Source of the DNA: an uncultured Acidimicrobiales bacterium
GTDB lineage: Bacteria; Actinomycetota; Acidimicrobiia; Acidimicrobiales; SZUA-35
Length of the DNA stretch: 64,000 nucleotides
Direction: 5' to 3'
NCBI GenBank assembly: GCA_938002965.1
Contig: CALKZY010000016.1
Coordinates: 124,001 to 188,000 of the forward strand
Both the position numbers and the translations under genes were made by a program. Positions 35,031 to 43,355 of the stretch are shown here, piece after piece. Each line of letters begins with the position of its first letter. Position 1 is the first letter of the stretch. The notes beneath the pieces were generated by a model. It was not told the DNA's origin and ran no database searches. It saw nothing but the letters and a program-made list of their open reading frames with translations.

Positions 35031-36116
35031 ATGATCGATGTGGGAGGGAAACCGGCAATCCTGGTCGCCGAGTGTCGGCGCCTCTTGGCGGAGTGGGGCT
35101 GGGAGGGTGAGCTTCAGTCTGATCTGTCGACGCTGTCCGCCGGAGCCGTACGATCTTCGTTTCTTCTGCCAGCGACGCAGCACAGCCCGGGGACCAGTGG
35201 GCGACTAGCTTCGGCCCAAAACAAGGCAGTGATCCAGGTCTCCCAGCACGATGAGAAGAGTGCCACAGCGAGATCTGGGCCGCTTAGTCGGATTCCTGCC
35301 AGCGTTGAGTGGCGAGCGCTTCTGGCCGCCGACCGGGCCAATGTGCCGGTGGCACCCGTTCTGGCGGCAGGCTACAGCGAGGCGCTCGACGCCGATGTCC
35401 TAATTACGGGATGGAAGCCAGGGGAGTCGATTCCACGTCGGATTCTTCGTAGTCTCGCCAGTCGACCCGACCGGGGACAAGCTCTTGCGATCGAATGCGG
35501 TCGCGCCATGGCTGCGCTGCATGAGGTCGAGCCCAAGGCGATCAGTGGCCTTCCTCAGTTTGATCTAGAGCGACCGTATCTGTCTCATATCGACGACCTG
35601 AATGCTGCTCTCGACGATCTCTCGACGGCCTACCCAGCGCTTCGGTACGGCATTTGGTGGCTGTCGGTAAACACGCCAGAGGATTTCCCTGAACCAAAGC
35701 TGGTTCACGGTGACTTCCGCCTGGGGAACCTGCTAGTCGACGATGGCCGTCTTGGTGCAGTTGTCGATTGGGAACTTGCCCACGCTGGTGACCCGATGTG
35801 TGATCTGGCCTGGATGTGTCTGCGAACATGGCGCTTCGGGCACGACGACCTCGAAGTCGGGGGCTTCGGCCTACTGGATGATCTTCGATCGGCCTATAGC
35901 GATGCCGGCGGCTCCTGGGATGCCAGACGGTTCGCCTGGTGGACTGTGGCCAGGACCGTCTGGTGGGGTACCGGCCTGGCGACCCAGGCCAAGACCTTTG
36001 ATGACCATCGACAGCGTGGCCTGCCTGCCTCGCTGGTGCACGCTGCCAGTGGCCGCCGGGTTGTTGAGCTTGAGTATGACCTTCTGAAGCTGATTGGAGA
36101 CCTAGATGAACTTTGA
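35031..36116 (+). CDS. APH-fold phosphotransferase
   Basis: A 361-residue protein with the aminoglycoside phosphotransferase/ChoK fold: catalytic loop LVHGDFRLGNLLVDDGR (H-x-D-x-x-x-x-N) and metal-binding VVDWELAHAGDPMCDLAWM. The group that sits next to acyl-CoA dehydrogenases is homologous to the kinase half of mammalian ACAD10/11, which phosphorylates 4-hydroxyacyl-CoAs. Its 3' end overlaps the acyl-CoA dehydrogenase gene by 11 bases. An aminoglycoside resistance role is unlikely. Confidence 0.85.
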   Translation: MIDVGGKPAILVAECRRLLAEWGWEGELQSDLSTLSAGAVRSSFLLPATQHSPGTSGRLASAQNKAVIQVSQHDEKSATARSGPLSRIPASVEWRALLAADRANVPVAPVLAAGYSEALDADVLITGWKPGESIPRRILRSLASRPDRGQALAIECGRAMAALHEVEPKAISGLPQFDLERPYLSHIDDLNAALDDLSTAYPALRYGIWWLSVNTPEDFPEPKLVHGDFRLGNLLVDDGRLGAVVDWELAHAGDPMCDLAWMCLRTWRFGHDDLEVGGFGLLDDLRSAYSDAGGSWDARRFAWWTVARTVWWGTGLATQAKTFDDHRQRGLPASLVHAASGRRVVELEYDLLKLIGDLDEL

Positions 36117-37347
36117 TTTGCCGGTTGACATCACCGACTACCTGCTGGAGTTAGATGACTTCATCGATCGTGAGATCAAGCCGCTCGAGTCTGAGAACGT
36201 GCACTATTTCGACCATCGGCGTGAGCATGCACGAACCGACTGGGACAACGACGGACAGCCGCACCCTGAGTGGGAGGCGCTGCTGAGCGAAATGCGTCGC
36301 AAAGCCGACGCTGCCGGTCACCTCCGCTATGCGTTGCCCCGTGAGCTCGGAGGCCAAGCCGGGTCCAACCTGGCCATGGCGGTGATTCGCGAGCACCTAG
36401 CGACGAAAGGGCTTGGGCTTCACAATGATCTGCAGAACGAGTCGTCCATCGTTGGCAACTTTCCCACCGTGCTCATGGTCCTGGACCAAGGGACTGAGGC
36501 TCAGCGGGCAGACTTCTGCGAGAGCCTCATCGTCGGTGACAAACGGATGTCATTCGGACTCACCGAACCTGAGCACGGAAGTGACGCCACCCACATGGAG
36601 ACCATCGCTGAGCGTGATGGCGACTCATGGGTTATCAACGGAAAGAAGCGCTGGATAACAGGCATGCACCACGCCACTCACATGGCGGTGTTCGCTCGTA
36701 CCTCCGGCCAGGCGGGCGACGGACGAGGAATCACTTGTTTCCTCGTGCCGACAGCGACGCCAGGAATCGAAGTCGGCCCATTCTGGTGGACGTTTAACAT
36801 GCCGACCGACCATCCCGACGTCGGTCTCACCGGCGTTCGGGTTCCGGCCTCAACCGTTTTAGGCCGCGAGGGTGAAGGTCTGTCCCTAGCCCAGATCTTC
36901 GTCCATGAGAATCGCATTAGGCAGGCGGCCAGCTCGCTTGGAGCGGCGCAGTACTGCATCAACGAGGCCGTCGCCTACGCCCGGGACAGAGCGCCATTCG
37001 GTAAGCCGTTGTGGCTGAATCAAGCCATCCAGTTTCCCCTTGCCGAGTTGCACACTGAGGCTGCGATGCTGCGGGCGCTGATCCGCGAGACGGCGTGGAA
37101 GATGGACCGCGTGCATCACATGGAAGTCAGTGACGCCGTCAGCATGTGCAACTACCGGGCCAATCGCCTTGTTTGCCAAGCAGCCGACCAGGCCATGCAG
37201 ACGTGCGGAGGCCTGGGCTATTCCCGACACAAGCCGTTTGAACACATTTACCGTCACCATCGCCGGTATCGGATTACCGAAGGCTCAGAGGAGATTCAGA
37301 TTCGGCGGGTAGCCGGAGTGCTCTTCGGCCTAAGCGTCAAACGATGA
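36106..37347 (+). CDS. Acyl-CoA dehydrogenase (ACAD10/11-like)
   Basis: A 413-residue acyl-CoA dehydrogenase. Flavin and substrate loops: MSFGLTEPEHGSDATHMET and WVINGKKRWITGMHHATHM; the C-terminal catalytic glutamate region is RITEGSEEIQIRRVAG. The length and long N-terminal region fit the ACAD10/11 branch that dehydrates 4-phospho-acyl-CoAs. With the kinase-like gene overlapping it by 11 bases, the pair could turn a hydroxyacyl-CoA into an enoyl-CoA. ATG 36106 has GGAG upstream. It is the last gene of the five-gene mftD operon. Confidence 0.88.
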   Translation: MNFDLPVDITDYLLELDDFIDREIKPLESENVHYFDHRREHARTDWDNDGQPHPEWEALLSEMRRKADAAGHLRYALPRELGGQAGSNLAMAVIREHLATKGLGLHNDLQNESSIVGNFPTVLMVLDQGTEAQRADFCESLIVGDKRMSFGLTEPEHGSDATHMETIAERDGDSWVINGKKRWITGMHHATHMAVFARTSGQAGDGRGITCFLVPTATPGIEVGPFWWTFNMPTDHPDVGLTGVRVPASTVLGREGEGLSLAQIFVHENRIRQAASSLGAAQYCINEAVAYARDRAPFGKPLWLNQAIQFPLAELHTEAAMLRALIRETAWKMDRVHHMEVSDAVSMCNYRANRLVCQAADQAMQTCGGLGYSRHKPFEHIYRHHRRYRITEGSEEIQIRRVAGVLFGLSVKR

Positions 37348-37442
37348 CCATTAGCCCGTTGACCAAAGATTTGAAGCAAATACTCGTAACACGTTCGCAA
37401 CACGGGTAAAGTGTTTGTGGGAGCTAGGGCAGACGGAGTTTC

Positions 37443-38633
37443 ATGCTAGGCAGAGTCGACGGGCGGTCGAGGCCATACTCGGCGGACGACCACCTGAACA
37501 CATCAAACCGTGGAGCAGCCGACGGGTACGGCAGAGCCGAGGTTGGTTACCGGAGCCAGTCCGGTGATCCCTACGACTACGGCGATCCGACGTGGTATGA
37601 GACGTCGGAACTCGAGCTCATCGAGCGTTGGAATAGCCCTGCAGTCGATGACTACGCTGCCCCCGTCCAAGGTGAGCGGTATTGGCTGGATGATCACGAC
37701 GACGAGATCCGACTTTCGGGCCGTGACTGGATCGAGGGAATTCGGCCAACTCACCCGACTTCGCTGGCGGCCCGGCTGGCACGCATGGGATCAATGTTGG
37801 GAATCACCGCCCTTGTTGGTCTCGGCGTAGTGTTGCTGTCGGTTACTCAGGCCGGTCGTGCCTTTGAGATCGCCTCGTCGCCCTCTATCGATGACGGTGA
37901 GTCGGTCGAGATCAATACCGGGACTCAGGCCGAAAGCAGCTCGTGGTTCGATGAGCTTCCGCTCCTCAATCGCATGCGTGGGAGCAATGGGTCCGTCGCT
38001 GATGATGAGGAAGTGGTCGAAACCACCACGACGACCGTTTGGGTGGAGCCGGACGTCGAACCTCAGGCACAGTGGGTCGATGCCGGGCATGGAGTGGTTG
38101 TCCCCGACCTTCTCTTGCGCATTCGCTTCTGCGAATCAACCAACAACTATGTTGCCTCTCATGTCGTGTCCAGTGCCCGAGGGGCCTATCAGTTCCTGGC
38201 TGGCAGTTGGGATTGGTACGGTCACGCAGCCCGTTACGGTGTCCCATCAGCAGACCTAGCGACTCCGGCCCAACAGGACGAGGCTGCCGTAGTCACTCTG
38301 GAGAAATCCGGCGCACGGCCTTGGGCCGCCAGCCGGGCCTGCTGGGACTCACCCACGATTGACTCCCGCTATGCATCGGCGAAACCGCCAGCCAGCGCGA
38401 CAAGCACCACCACCACGAGTTCCTCGGTCCCGGAGTCCACTACGACGACCTCCAGCGGGTCCGAGACGACGGCGGCGAACGAGACGACGGTTGCCAGCGA
38501 GACAACGACGTCGACAACTGCTCAGACCACCACGAGCTCGACCGAGGCCACCACCACGGAGCAGACGTCGGAGTCGCAGCCAGACGAGTCGACGACCACG
38601 TCTACCGAGTCGACCACGCCCGACGGTACGTAG
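37443..38633 (+). CDS. Membrane-anchored transglycosylase-like (Rpf-type) protein with Thr/Ser-rich tail
   Basis: A 396-residue protein. After a charged cytoplasmic region of about 115 residues comes one transmembrane helix (SMLGITALVGLGVVLLSVTQ), then a linker and a transglycosylase-like/Rpf-type domain (residues about 223-300) with the active-site pattern IRFCESTNNY, E231 being the likely catalytic acid. RGAYQFLAGSWDWYG is typical of the domain. The last 90 residues are almost only Thr, Ser, Glu and Ala. Such enzymes cut peptidoglycan and can wake dormant cells. GGAG lies five bases before the ATG. It is followed by another surface protein with a similar tail. Confidence 0.83.
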   Translation: MLGRVDGRSRPYSADDHLNTSNRGAADGYGRAEVGYRSQSGDPYDYGDPTWYETSELELIERWNSPAVDDYAAPVQGERYWLDDHDDEIRLSGRDWIEGIRPTHPTSLAARLARMGSMLGITALVGLGVVLLSVTQAGRAFEIASSPSIDDGESVEINTGTQAESSSWFDELPLLNRMRGSNGSVADDEEVVETTTTTVWVEPDVEPQAQWVDAGHGVVVPDLLLRIRFCESTNNYVASHVVSSARGAYQFLAGSWDWYGHAARYGVPSADLATPAQQDEAAVVTLEKSGARPWAASRACWDSPTIDSRYASAKPPASATSTTTTSSSVPESTTTTSSGSETTAANETTVASETTTSTTAQTTTSSTEATTTEQTSESQPDESTTTSTESTTPDGT

Positions 38634-38646
38634 TCCTCCCGGTATC

Positions 38647-38672
38647 CTTACACCCGCCCACGCCAGTGTAAG
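38647..38672 (+). terminator. Small hairpin after the Rpf-like gene
   Basis: CTTACAC at 38647-38653 pairs with GTGTAAG at 38666-38672 around 12 nt, followed by TTTCGTC. It begins 13 bases after the stop codon. A weak terminator is possible. Confidence 0.4.
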
Positions 38673-38774
38673 TTTCGTCGGATTCCGACCACTGTCGTCG
38701 ATGGGTCGTGAGGCGCATTGGACTCTATCCGTAAGACCTGCACAATAATCCGTCCGACGTGGTGCAGAAGCATT

Positions 38775-38810
38775 GTTTAGCGCGCTTCAGGTCACAATCC
38801 GCCGCTAAAC
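38775..38810 (+). promoter_or_regulatory. 8-bp perfect inverted repeat in the leader of the beta-helix gene
   Basis: GTTTAGCG at 38775-38782 and CGCTAAAC at 38803-38810 are perfect complements 20 nt apart. This lies in the 263-base gap between the two surface-protein genes, 86 bases ahead of the beta-helix gene start. It may be an operator or an mRNA leader hairpin. Apart from this and the small hairpin at 38647-38672, I see nothing else in the gap. Confidence 0.4.
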
Positions 38811-38896
38811 CTTTAAGGATCCCTTGTAGCAACACGACGTTGCCGGACGCATCAACACCCGCCAACCGGCGTTGAGCCCCGCAAGGAGATCCAAGA

Positions 38897-41002
38897 GTGA
38901 CCCCCATACCCCCGGCCCCCAAGGCCGAGGCGTACCATCCGGGCACCCCTAACGAAAAGACCCCTTCGGGCGGCCTTTTCACCAGCCACCCGACCCGTGC
39001 GTCTCAGACCCCGTCCAGCCATCGCGTTGCCGCCGCCGTTTCTCTTGCGATTCTCTTCGTTGCTCTTGTCATTGCCATTCCACGAAGCTCTAACCAGTCG
39101 AGTCCGGCGGCGGGCCCGAGCGGGTGCACCAACTATGCTCCTCTGGCTCCCACCGGGTCCGGTGTGGTGCGACAGGTATCGAACCAGACGGAACTGGCTA
39201 CAGCGCTTGGCGCTGCGAAGGCTGGAGACACCATCAATCTGGCATCAGGCCGATACGAACAGCTTCACTACCGTCAGGGATACGGGCATCAATCTGGGCT
39301 TGCAGACCGGCCGGTCGTCATCCAAGCAGCTGCCGGTGCAGAGCCGATTATCGGCGGTGCATCGATCGATCCGGCGAACTCTAAGCCGGCAGTCGATGTC
39401 GTCCGAGTCGAACATGTCACGATCAGGGGACTGCGCATCGGCAATGCGATGTTCGGTGCCCGCTCGTCAGCCTCCCACCATGTGACGTTCGAATACAACG
39501 AGCTCTCCGACGTGGGACACTCGGCAATTATCACCCAAGCGTTTTGGAGCGACCAGTCCATGGTTTCGTCGAATACGACCATTCGCTGCAACACGATCTC
39601 GCGAACCGGAAAGATTGACCCTGAGTACGGAGAGGGGATCTACATCGGAACCGGAACGTTCAGCGTAACCGACAAGTCCCATGACATATTGGTCGAATAC
39701 AACGAGCTTCACGACCTCTCCAATGAGGCAATCGACGTCAAGCACAACACCACAAACGTGACGATTCGTCGCAACCGAATCCATGACGTCACCCCGAACT
39801 ATGGAGGGGCGATCTCGCTCGGACTTAATCGAAGCAACTGGGGGCCGGCAAACTATCTGGTCGAAGGCAATCAGATTTGGAACGTATCGAACGGAATGCA
39901 CTACGCCCAGGCCATCGCCGTCGCTCACGGACCGACCGAGATTAGAAACAACACAATCTGGAATGTCGATGTGGATCGGCAGTCAACTTGGCCGGGAAAG
40001 CATGTGATCCAGGTGCACGGCGATGACAATCCGGCCGACTGGGCCTCGGCGTTCGGGTCGCCGGCCAACAATCAGGTCTCTATTGTCGACAACACCATCC
40101 ATGGGTGCTCAGAGAGTTGCATCAGCAGCTACGCCGACCCATCGGCCATTGCTCCAGAAGTGAATGTGGAAGGCAACGTCGTCACAGCGGCATCGGCCGG
40201 ATTGTTGAGAGTGACAGCTGAGGCGGTTGTAGGGGAGAGCGACTTCGTAGGACCCACGGTGGGGCCCGCCGACAGCGGCTCCGGTCCCGGCTCAGGCTTA
40301 GCCCTTAGAACCTCGGTCGAAACGACCACGTCCACCAGCACAACAACGACAACGATCCAACCTGTCGCCGCAGACACGTCCACCTCGTTGACTACGACCT
40401 CTCCGCCGACAACAACGACGACGACATCGACCAGGCCTAGCGGCGATGAACAGACCGAGACGACCAACGTTGCCGGGTCCTCCGATGAACCCGATGCAGA
40501 CGGTGGAGCGGGCGACGGACCACCCATCAGCACGGAGCGTGATCGGACAACGACCGTCATGAACCCAGCCCAGCCGCTGGGCTCCAGCGACGACACCTCG
40601 GCGAGACCGACAACCTCTGTGGTTAGGAGCACCGACGGACCATCGACCACGGTTCCCGGATCTCCTGTCGACAGCGACGAAACCGATACCTCAACTACAG
40701 CCGATGCCGGATCGGACAGCCAACGACCGCCGACGACGTCACTTTCGGGAGACAGCGTCGGCCCGATTCCGGCGACTGACGACCTTGATTCCGAAAGCCA
40801 GAGCACATCGAGCCCAGAGGATGTCACCATAGACGATTCGCGCGATCGCAACGGGGACAAACCTGGCCGACGGCGAGGACAGAACCGATCAATTGAACGC
40901 AGACGAGGTACACCCCCTAGGACCACTACAACACAGCCAGGTCGAAACTACAGATTCAGCCACGATGGGTGGCACGCGGCAGCGTCTACTCGAAGCACCT
41001 AG
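38897..41002 (+). CDS. Membrane-anchored right-handed beta-helix protein with Thr-rich tail
   Basis: A 701-residue protein. A transmembrane/signal helix (VAAAVSLAILFVALVIAIP) is at residues about 44-62. A right-handed parallel beta-helix of about 330 residues follows, with repeats such as YNELSDVGHSAII, CNTISRTGKI, YNELHDLSNEAIDVKHN and RNRIHDVTP, as in NosD, pectate-lyase-like and periplasmic copper-binding proteins. The opening segment GDTINLASGRYEQLHY fits polysaccharide lyase 6/chondroitinase-B-like folds. The C-terminal 230 residues are low-complexity Thr/Ser/Asp/Pro. The GTG at 38897 has AAGGAG nine bases upstream. Substrate or ligand unknown. Confidence 0.8.
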   Translation: MTPIPPAPKAEAYHPGTPNEKTPSGGLFTSHPTRASQTPSSHRVAAAVSLAILFVALVIAIPRSSNQSSPAAGPSGCTNYAPLAPTGSGVVRQVSNQTELATALGAAKAGDTINLASGRYEQLHYRQGYGHQSGLADRPVVIQAAAGAEPIIGGASIDPANSKPAVDVVRVEHVTIRGLRIGNAMFGARSSASHHVTFEYNELSDVGHSAIITQAFWSDQSMVSSNTTIRCNTISRTGKIDPEYGEGIYIGTGTFSVTDKSHDILVEYNELHDLSNEAIDVKHNTTNVTIRRNRIHDVTPNYGGAISLGLNRSNWGPANYLVEGNQIWNVSNGMHYAQAIAVAHGPTEIRNNTIWNVDVDRQSTWPGKHVIQVHGDDNPADWASAFGSPANNQVSIVDNTIHGCSESCISSYADPSAIAPEVNVEGNVVTAASAGLLRVTAEAVVGESDFVGPTVGPADSGSGPGSGLALRTSVETTTSTSTTTTTIQPVAADTSTSLTTTSPPTTTTTTSTRPSGDEQTETTNVAGSSDEPDADGGAGDGPPISTERDRTTTVMNPAQPLGSSDDTSARPTTSVVRSTDGPSTTVPGSPVDSDETDTSTTADAGSDSQRPPTTSLSGDSVGPIPATDDLDSESQSTSSPEDVTIDDSRDRNGDKPGRRRGQNRSIERRRGTPPRTTTTQPGRNYRFSHDGWHAAASTRST

Positions 41003-41017
41003 CACTATCATTGTGGT

Positions 41018-41701
41018 ATGGCCACTGACGCACTAATGGGTGAGCAGGTTCCGGTTCGCATCGCCCCGTCCATCCTGTCAGCCGACTTCGCTTCTCTTGG
41101 AGACGAGGTTCGGGCGATGGAGCACGCAGGGGCAGATTGGATACATCTCGACGTCATGGACGGCCACTTCGTGCCCAACATGACCTTTGGCCCGCCAGTG
41201 ATCGAGTCGATTCGCAAGGTCACCGATCTCTACTTCGACGCCCACTTGATGATCGCCCCGGTCGATCCCTACCTGGAAACCTTTGCCGCCGCCGGATGCG
41301 ACGGCATCACTATCCACGCCGAAGCGGGAGCCCATTTGGACCGTTCCCTACAACGGATCCGTGACCTTGGGAAGCGTGCTGGTGTCTCACTCAATCCGGC
41401 GACGCCGCCGGAAGCCGTTAAGTGGGTTCTCGACCGGGTCGACTTGATCCTTGTGATGTCGGTCAATCCCGGCTTCGGCGGCCAGACGTTCATTCCGTCA
41501 ACGCTTGAGAAGATTCACAGGCTCGCACAAATGATCGAGGATCGGCCGATCGACATCGAAGTCGACGGGGGAGTGAACTCGGAAAACTCACCTGCACTGG
41601 TTGCGGCGGGCGCCACCGTACTTGTCGCCGGCTCGGCCGCCTTCCAAAATGGCCCGGCCGCCTATCGGAGTAACGTTACCGCCCTCCGTTCGGTCGACTA
41701 G
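41018..41701 (+). CDS. rpe: Ribulose-phosphate 3-epimerase
   Basis: A 227-residue TIM-barrel enzyme interconverting ribulose-5-phosphate and xylulose-5-phosphate in the pentose phosphate pathway. Signature stretches: [35 protein letters not shown] (metal-binding His/Asp), [15 protein letters not shown] and [18 protein letters not shown]. The ATG at 41018 lies 7 bases after a possible -10 box TATCAT (41006-41011) without a ribosome site, so the mRNA may be leaderless; an in-frame ATG at 41036 is the alternative. Confidence 0.95.
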   Translation: MATDALMGEQVPVRIAPSILSADFASLGDEVRAMEHAGADWIHLDVMDGHFVPNMTFGPPVIESIRKVTDLYFDAHLMIAPVDPYLETFAAAGCDGITIHAEAGAHLDRSLQRIRDLGKRAGVSLNPATPPEAVKWVLDRVDLILVMSVNPGFGGQTFIPSTLEKIHRLAQMIEDRPIDIEVDGGVNSENSPALVAAGATVLVAGSAAFQNGPAAYRSNVTALRSVD

Positions 41702-41714
41702 CTTCAAAAAATTG

Positions 41715-42587
41715 ACGGACGCAACGTCGGCAGCGGAGAGGTCGGGCGTCTGGCCCGGTGGGCCGATCGGACGCCTGTATGGCGACGCTCGAAAGCGGGC
41801 TGCTCGGTTCAAGTTGGAAGGGGCGGAGGTCGAGCAGCGATCTGACCTGGCCTCGGTAAGTCCAGAGGTCGAGGGCTTCGCTGTCCTCGTCGTTGCCGCT
41901 ATCAGCCTTACGCTGTTGAGCTTTGGGGCGACGACCCAGCCCCACTGGTTCGTCTCTGTGGTCGAAGCCGTGGGCCTCGACGGACTCTCGACCCGGCTTG
42001 ATGGTGCCTTCTTCGAGTCGGACAACCGGAAGTTCAACGGCTTGGCTTTCTGGGCTGTGATCCAGATTGGGAGCTACGTGGTGGCGCCGGCGCTGCTGAT
42101 CCGCATCTTGTTGCGGCGATCGTTGGCCGACTACGGATTAGGGCTGCGACCATCGCTCCCGGATGCGGCCCCCTACCTGTTGCTCCTAGCCGTCGCAGCG
42201 CCATTTGTGGCTGTTGCCTCGACCACTAACGTTTTCCAAGACAAGTACCCGTTCCTTGATCTTGCCGTCGGGCAATCCCTGTGGCCATACATGTACTTAT
42301 GGTGGCTGCTCTACGCTGTCCAATTCGCAGCGCTGGAGTTCTTCTTTCGTGGCTTTCTTATCCACGGCCTGGTTAGATCAACCGGGATGTTGGCCGTACC
42401 GATCATGGTGGTGCCCTACACGATGCTCCACTTCGACAAACCGCTGGTGGAGGCGGTGGCAGCCATTGTCGGAGGCTTGGTTCTCGGAACCCTGGCGCTG
42501 AAGACGAAGACCGTCTGGTGGGGAGCGCTGCTGCACACCTCGGTAGCACTGATCATGGATGCGCTGGCCATCGGATGGTCTCAGTGA
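41715..42587 (+). CDS. CPBP-family intramembrane protease-like membrane protein
   Basis: About 290 residues with seven to eight hydrophobic helices. Three CPBP motifs are visible: ALEFFFRGFL (motif 1), PYTMLHFDKP (motif 2) and LLHTSVALIMD (motif 3). Motif 1 normally reads EExxxR; here the first Glu is Leu, leaving a single Glu before FFFR, so catalysis may be altered. CPBP proteins include CAAX prenyl proteases and bacteriocin-immunity or regulatory proteins. The start is unsure: TTG codons at 41601 (within rpe) and 41715 are in frame, neither with a clear ribosome site. It overlaps the next gene by 13 bases. Confidence 0.72.
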   Translation, partial: TDATSAAERSGVWPGGPIGRLYGDARKRAARFKLEGAEVEQRSDLASVSPEVEGFAVLVVAAISLTLLSFGATTQPHWFVSVVEAVGLDGLSTRLDGAFFESDNRKFNGLAFWAVIQIGSYVVAPALLIRILLRRSLADYGLGLRPSLPDAAPYLLLLAVAAPFVAVASTTNVFQDKYPFLDLAVGQSLWPYMYLWWLLYAVQFAALEFFFRGFLIHGLVRSTGMLAVPIMVVPYTMLHFDKPLVEAVAAIVGGLVLGTLALKTKTVWWGALLHTSVALIMDALAIGWSQ

Positions 42588-43339
42588 CGGGCTTAGCAGT
42601 GGCTGAACTACCCGACAGACGGACCACGCCGCTGAGGTTGGCTGAGGCTGCTTTGGCATCCGGGCTAGGAGGCCTGAGCGGTTGGCTGATTGGACTCGTC
42701 TTCGGCTTCGAAATGTGGTCGGCCTCGATCGCCGGAGTGAACGGCCTGTTGTCGGGCTTGTTCGGGATCTACGAGTGGCGAACGCGGCGCGGGTGGTTGG
42801 CAATACTGCTCGACTCCACATGGGGTCTTGTGGGAACAACCCAGGCTCTGGCGCTCCACGTAGCCAATGTCTTCGTTCCTCGGTCGGACTATCTGGAGGC
42901 GCAGAGCTATCGCAGGAATAGGCACGTCTATGACCGAGGTGTCCGGCTGAGGGGAGCGTTTGCTCTGGCCGGTGGGAACGTAATCAGCAACGGTGGCGGT
43001 CATGTCGGCTTGGTAGGCCATTCACCGGCTTCTGATCGCCGACGAAGGTTTGTCACCGCTCACGAAGAGTTGCACATTTGGCAGAGTCGAATCTTTGGGC
43101 CCCTGTTCCAGGCCACCTACCTGATTTGGATGGTGGCCGGCGCCGTCGCTGGCATCATCATTTCTCCCTTTGCCAAAGGATCGATACTTTCGGTGGTGGA
43201 AACCGTGGCCTACTACAACAATCCCTTCGAGTACTGGGCATACCGCAGGGACGAGCACTGGCCACCCAATGGAGCCGACGACCAAATCGCTTGGGGAGCC
43301 AGGCGCCGAAGTTCGACCCAAAACCACCGACCCCACTAG
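42575..43339 (+). CDS. Membrane protein with HEXXH metalloprotease-like motif
   Basis: A 254-residue protein with two Gly-rich helices near the N-terminus (residues about 25-65), one at about 75-100, then a soluble stretch and two C-terminal helices. HEELH at residues 163-167 matches the zinc-protease motif HEXXH, in TAHEELHIWQSRIFGPLFQ; NPFEYWA (E219) could provide the third ligand. Similar HExxHxxQ...NPxExxA patterns occur in uncharacterized membrane families. The ATG at 42575 lies in the end of the CPBP gene, so the two proteins are coupled. I do not recognize a named family. Confidence 0.65.
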   Translation: MVSVTGLAVAELPDRRTTPLRLAEAALASGLGGLSGWLIGLVFGFEMWSASIAGVNGLLSGLFGIYEWRTRRGWLAILLDSTWGLVGTTQALALHVANVFVPRSDYLEAQSYRRNRHVYDRGVRLRGAFALAGGNVISNGGGHVGLVGHSPASDRRRRFVTAHEELHIWQSRIFGPLFQATYLIWMVAGAVAGIIISPFAKGSILSVVETVAYYNNPFEYWAYRRDEHWPPNGADDQIAWGARRRSSTQNHRPH

Positions 43340-43355
43340 CTCTAGGGTTAGAGCT
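43338..43355. terminator. Hairpin spanning two convergent stop codons
   Basis: AGCTCTA (43338-43344) and TAGAGCT (43349-43355) pair perfectly around GGGT. It overlaps the stop codons of both convergent genes (43339 and 43348), so may end transcription from both sides, although there is no T-run. Confidence 0.45.

Noticed and set aside
35031..36116. Considered as an aminoglycoside resistance gene
   Set aside because: Linked by overlap to an acyl-CoA dehydrogenase, as in ACAD10/11-type pairs; no resistance context.
37348..37442. Considered as a c-di-AMP riboswitch upstream of the Rpf-like gene
   Set aside because: Only 95 bases and lacking the conserved core of that class.
40129..40926. 265-residue Val/Ser-rich frame opposite the beta-helix gene tail
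   Set aside because: It is the reverse complement of Thr/Ser codon repeats; low complexity explains the open frame.
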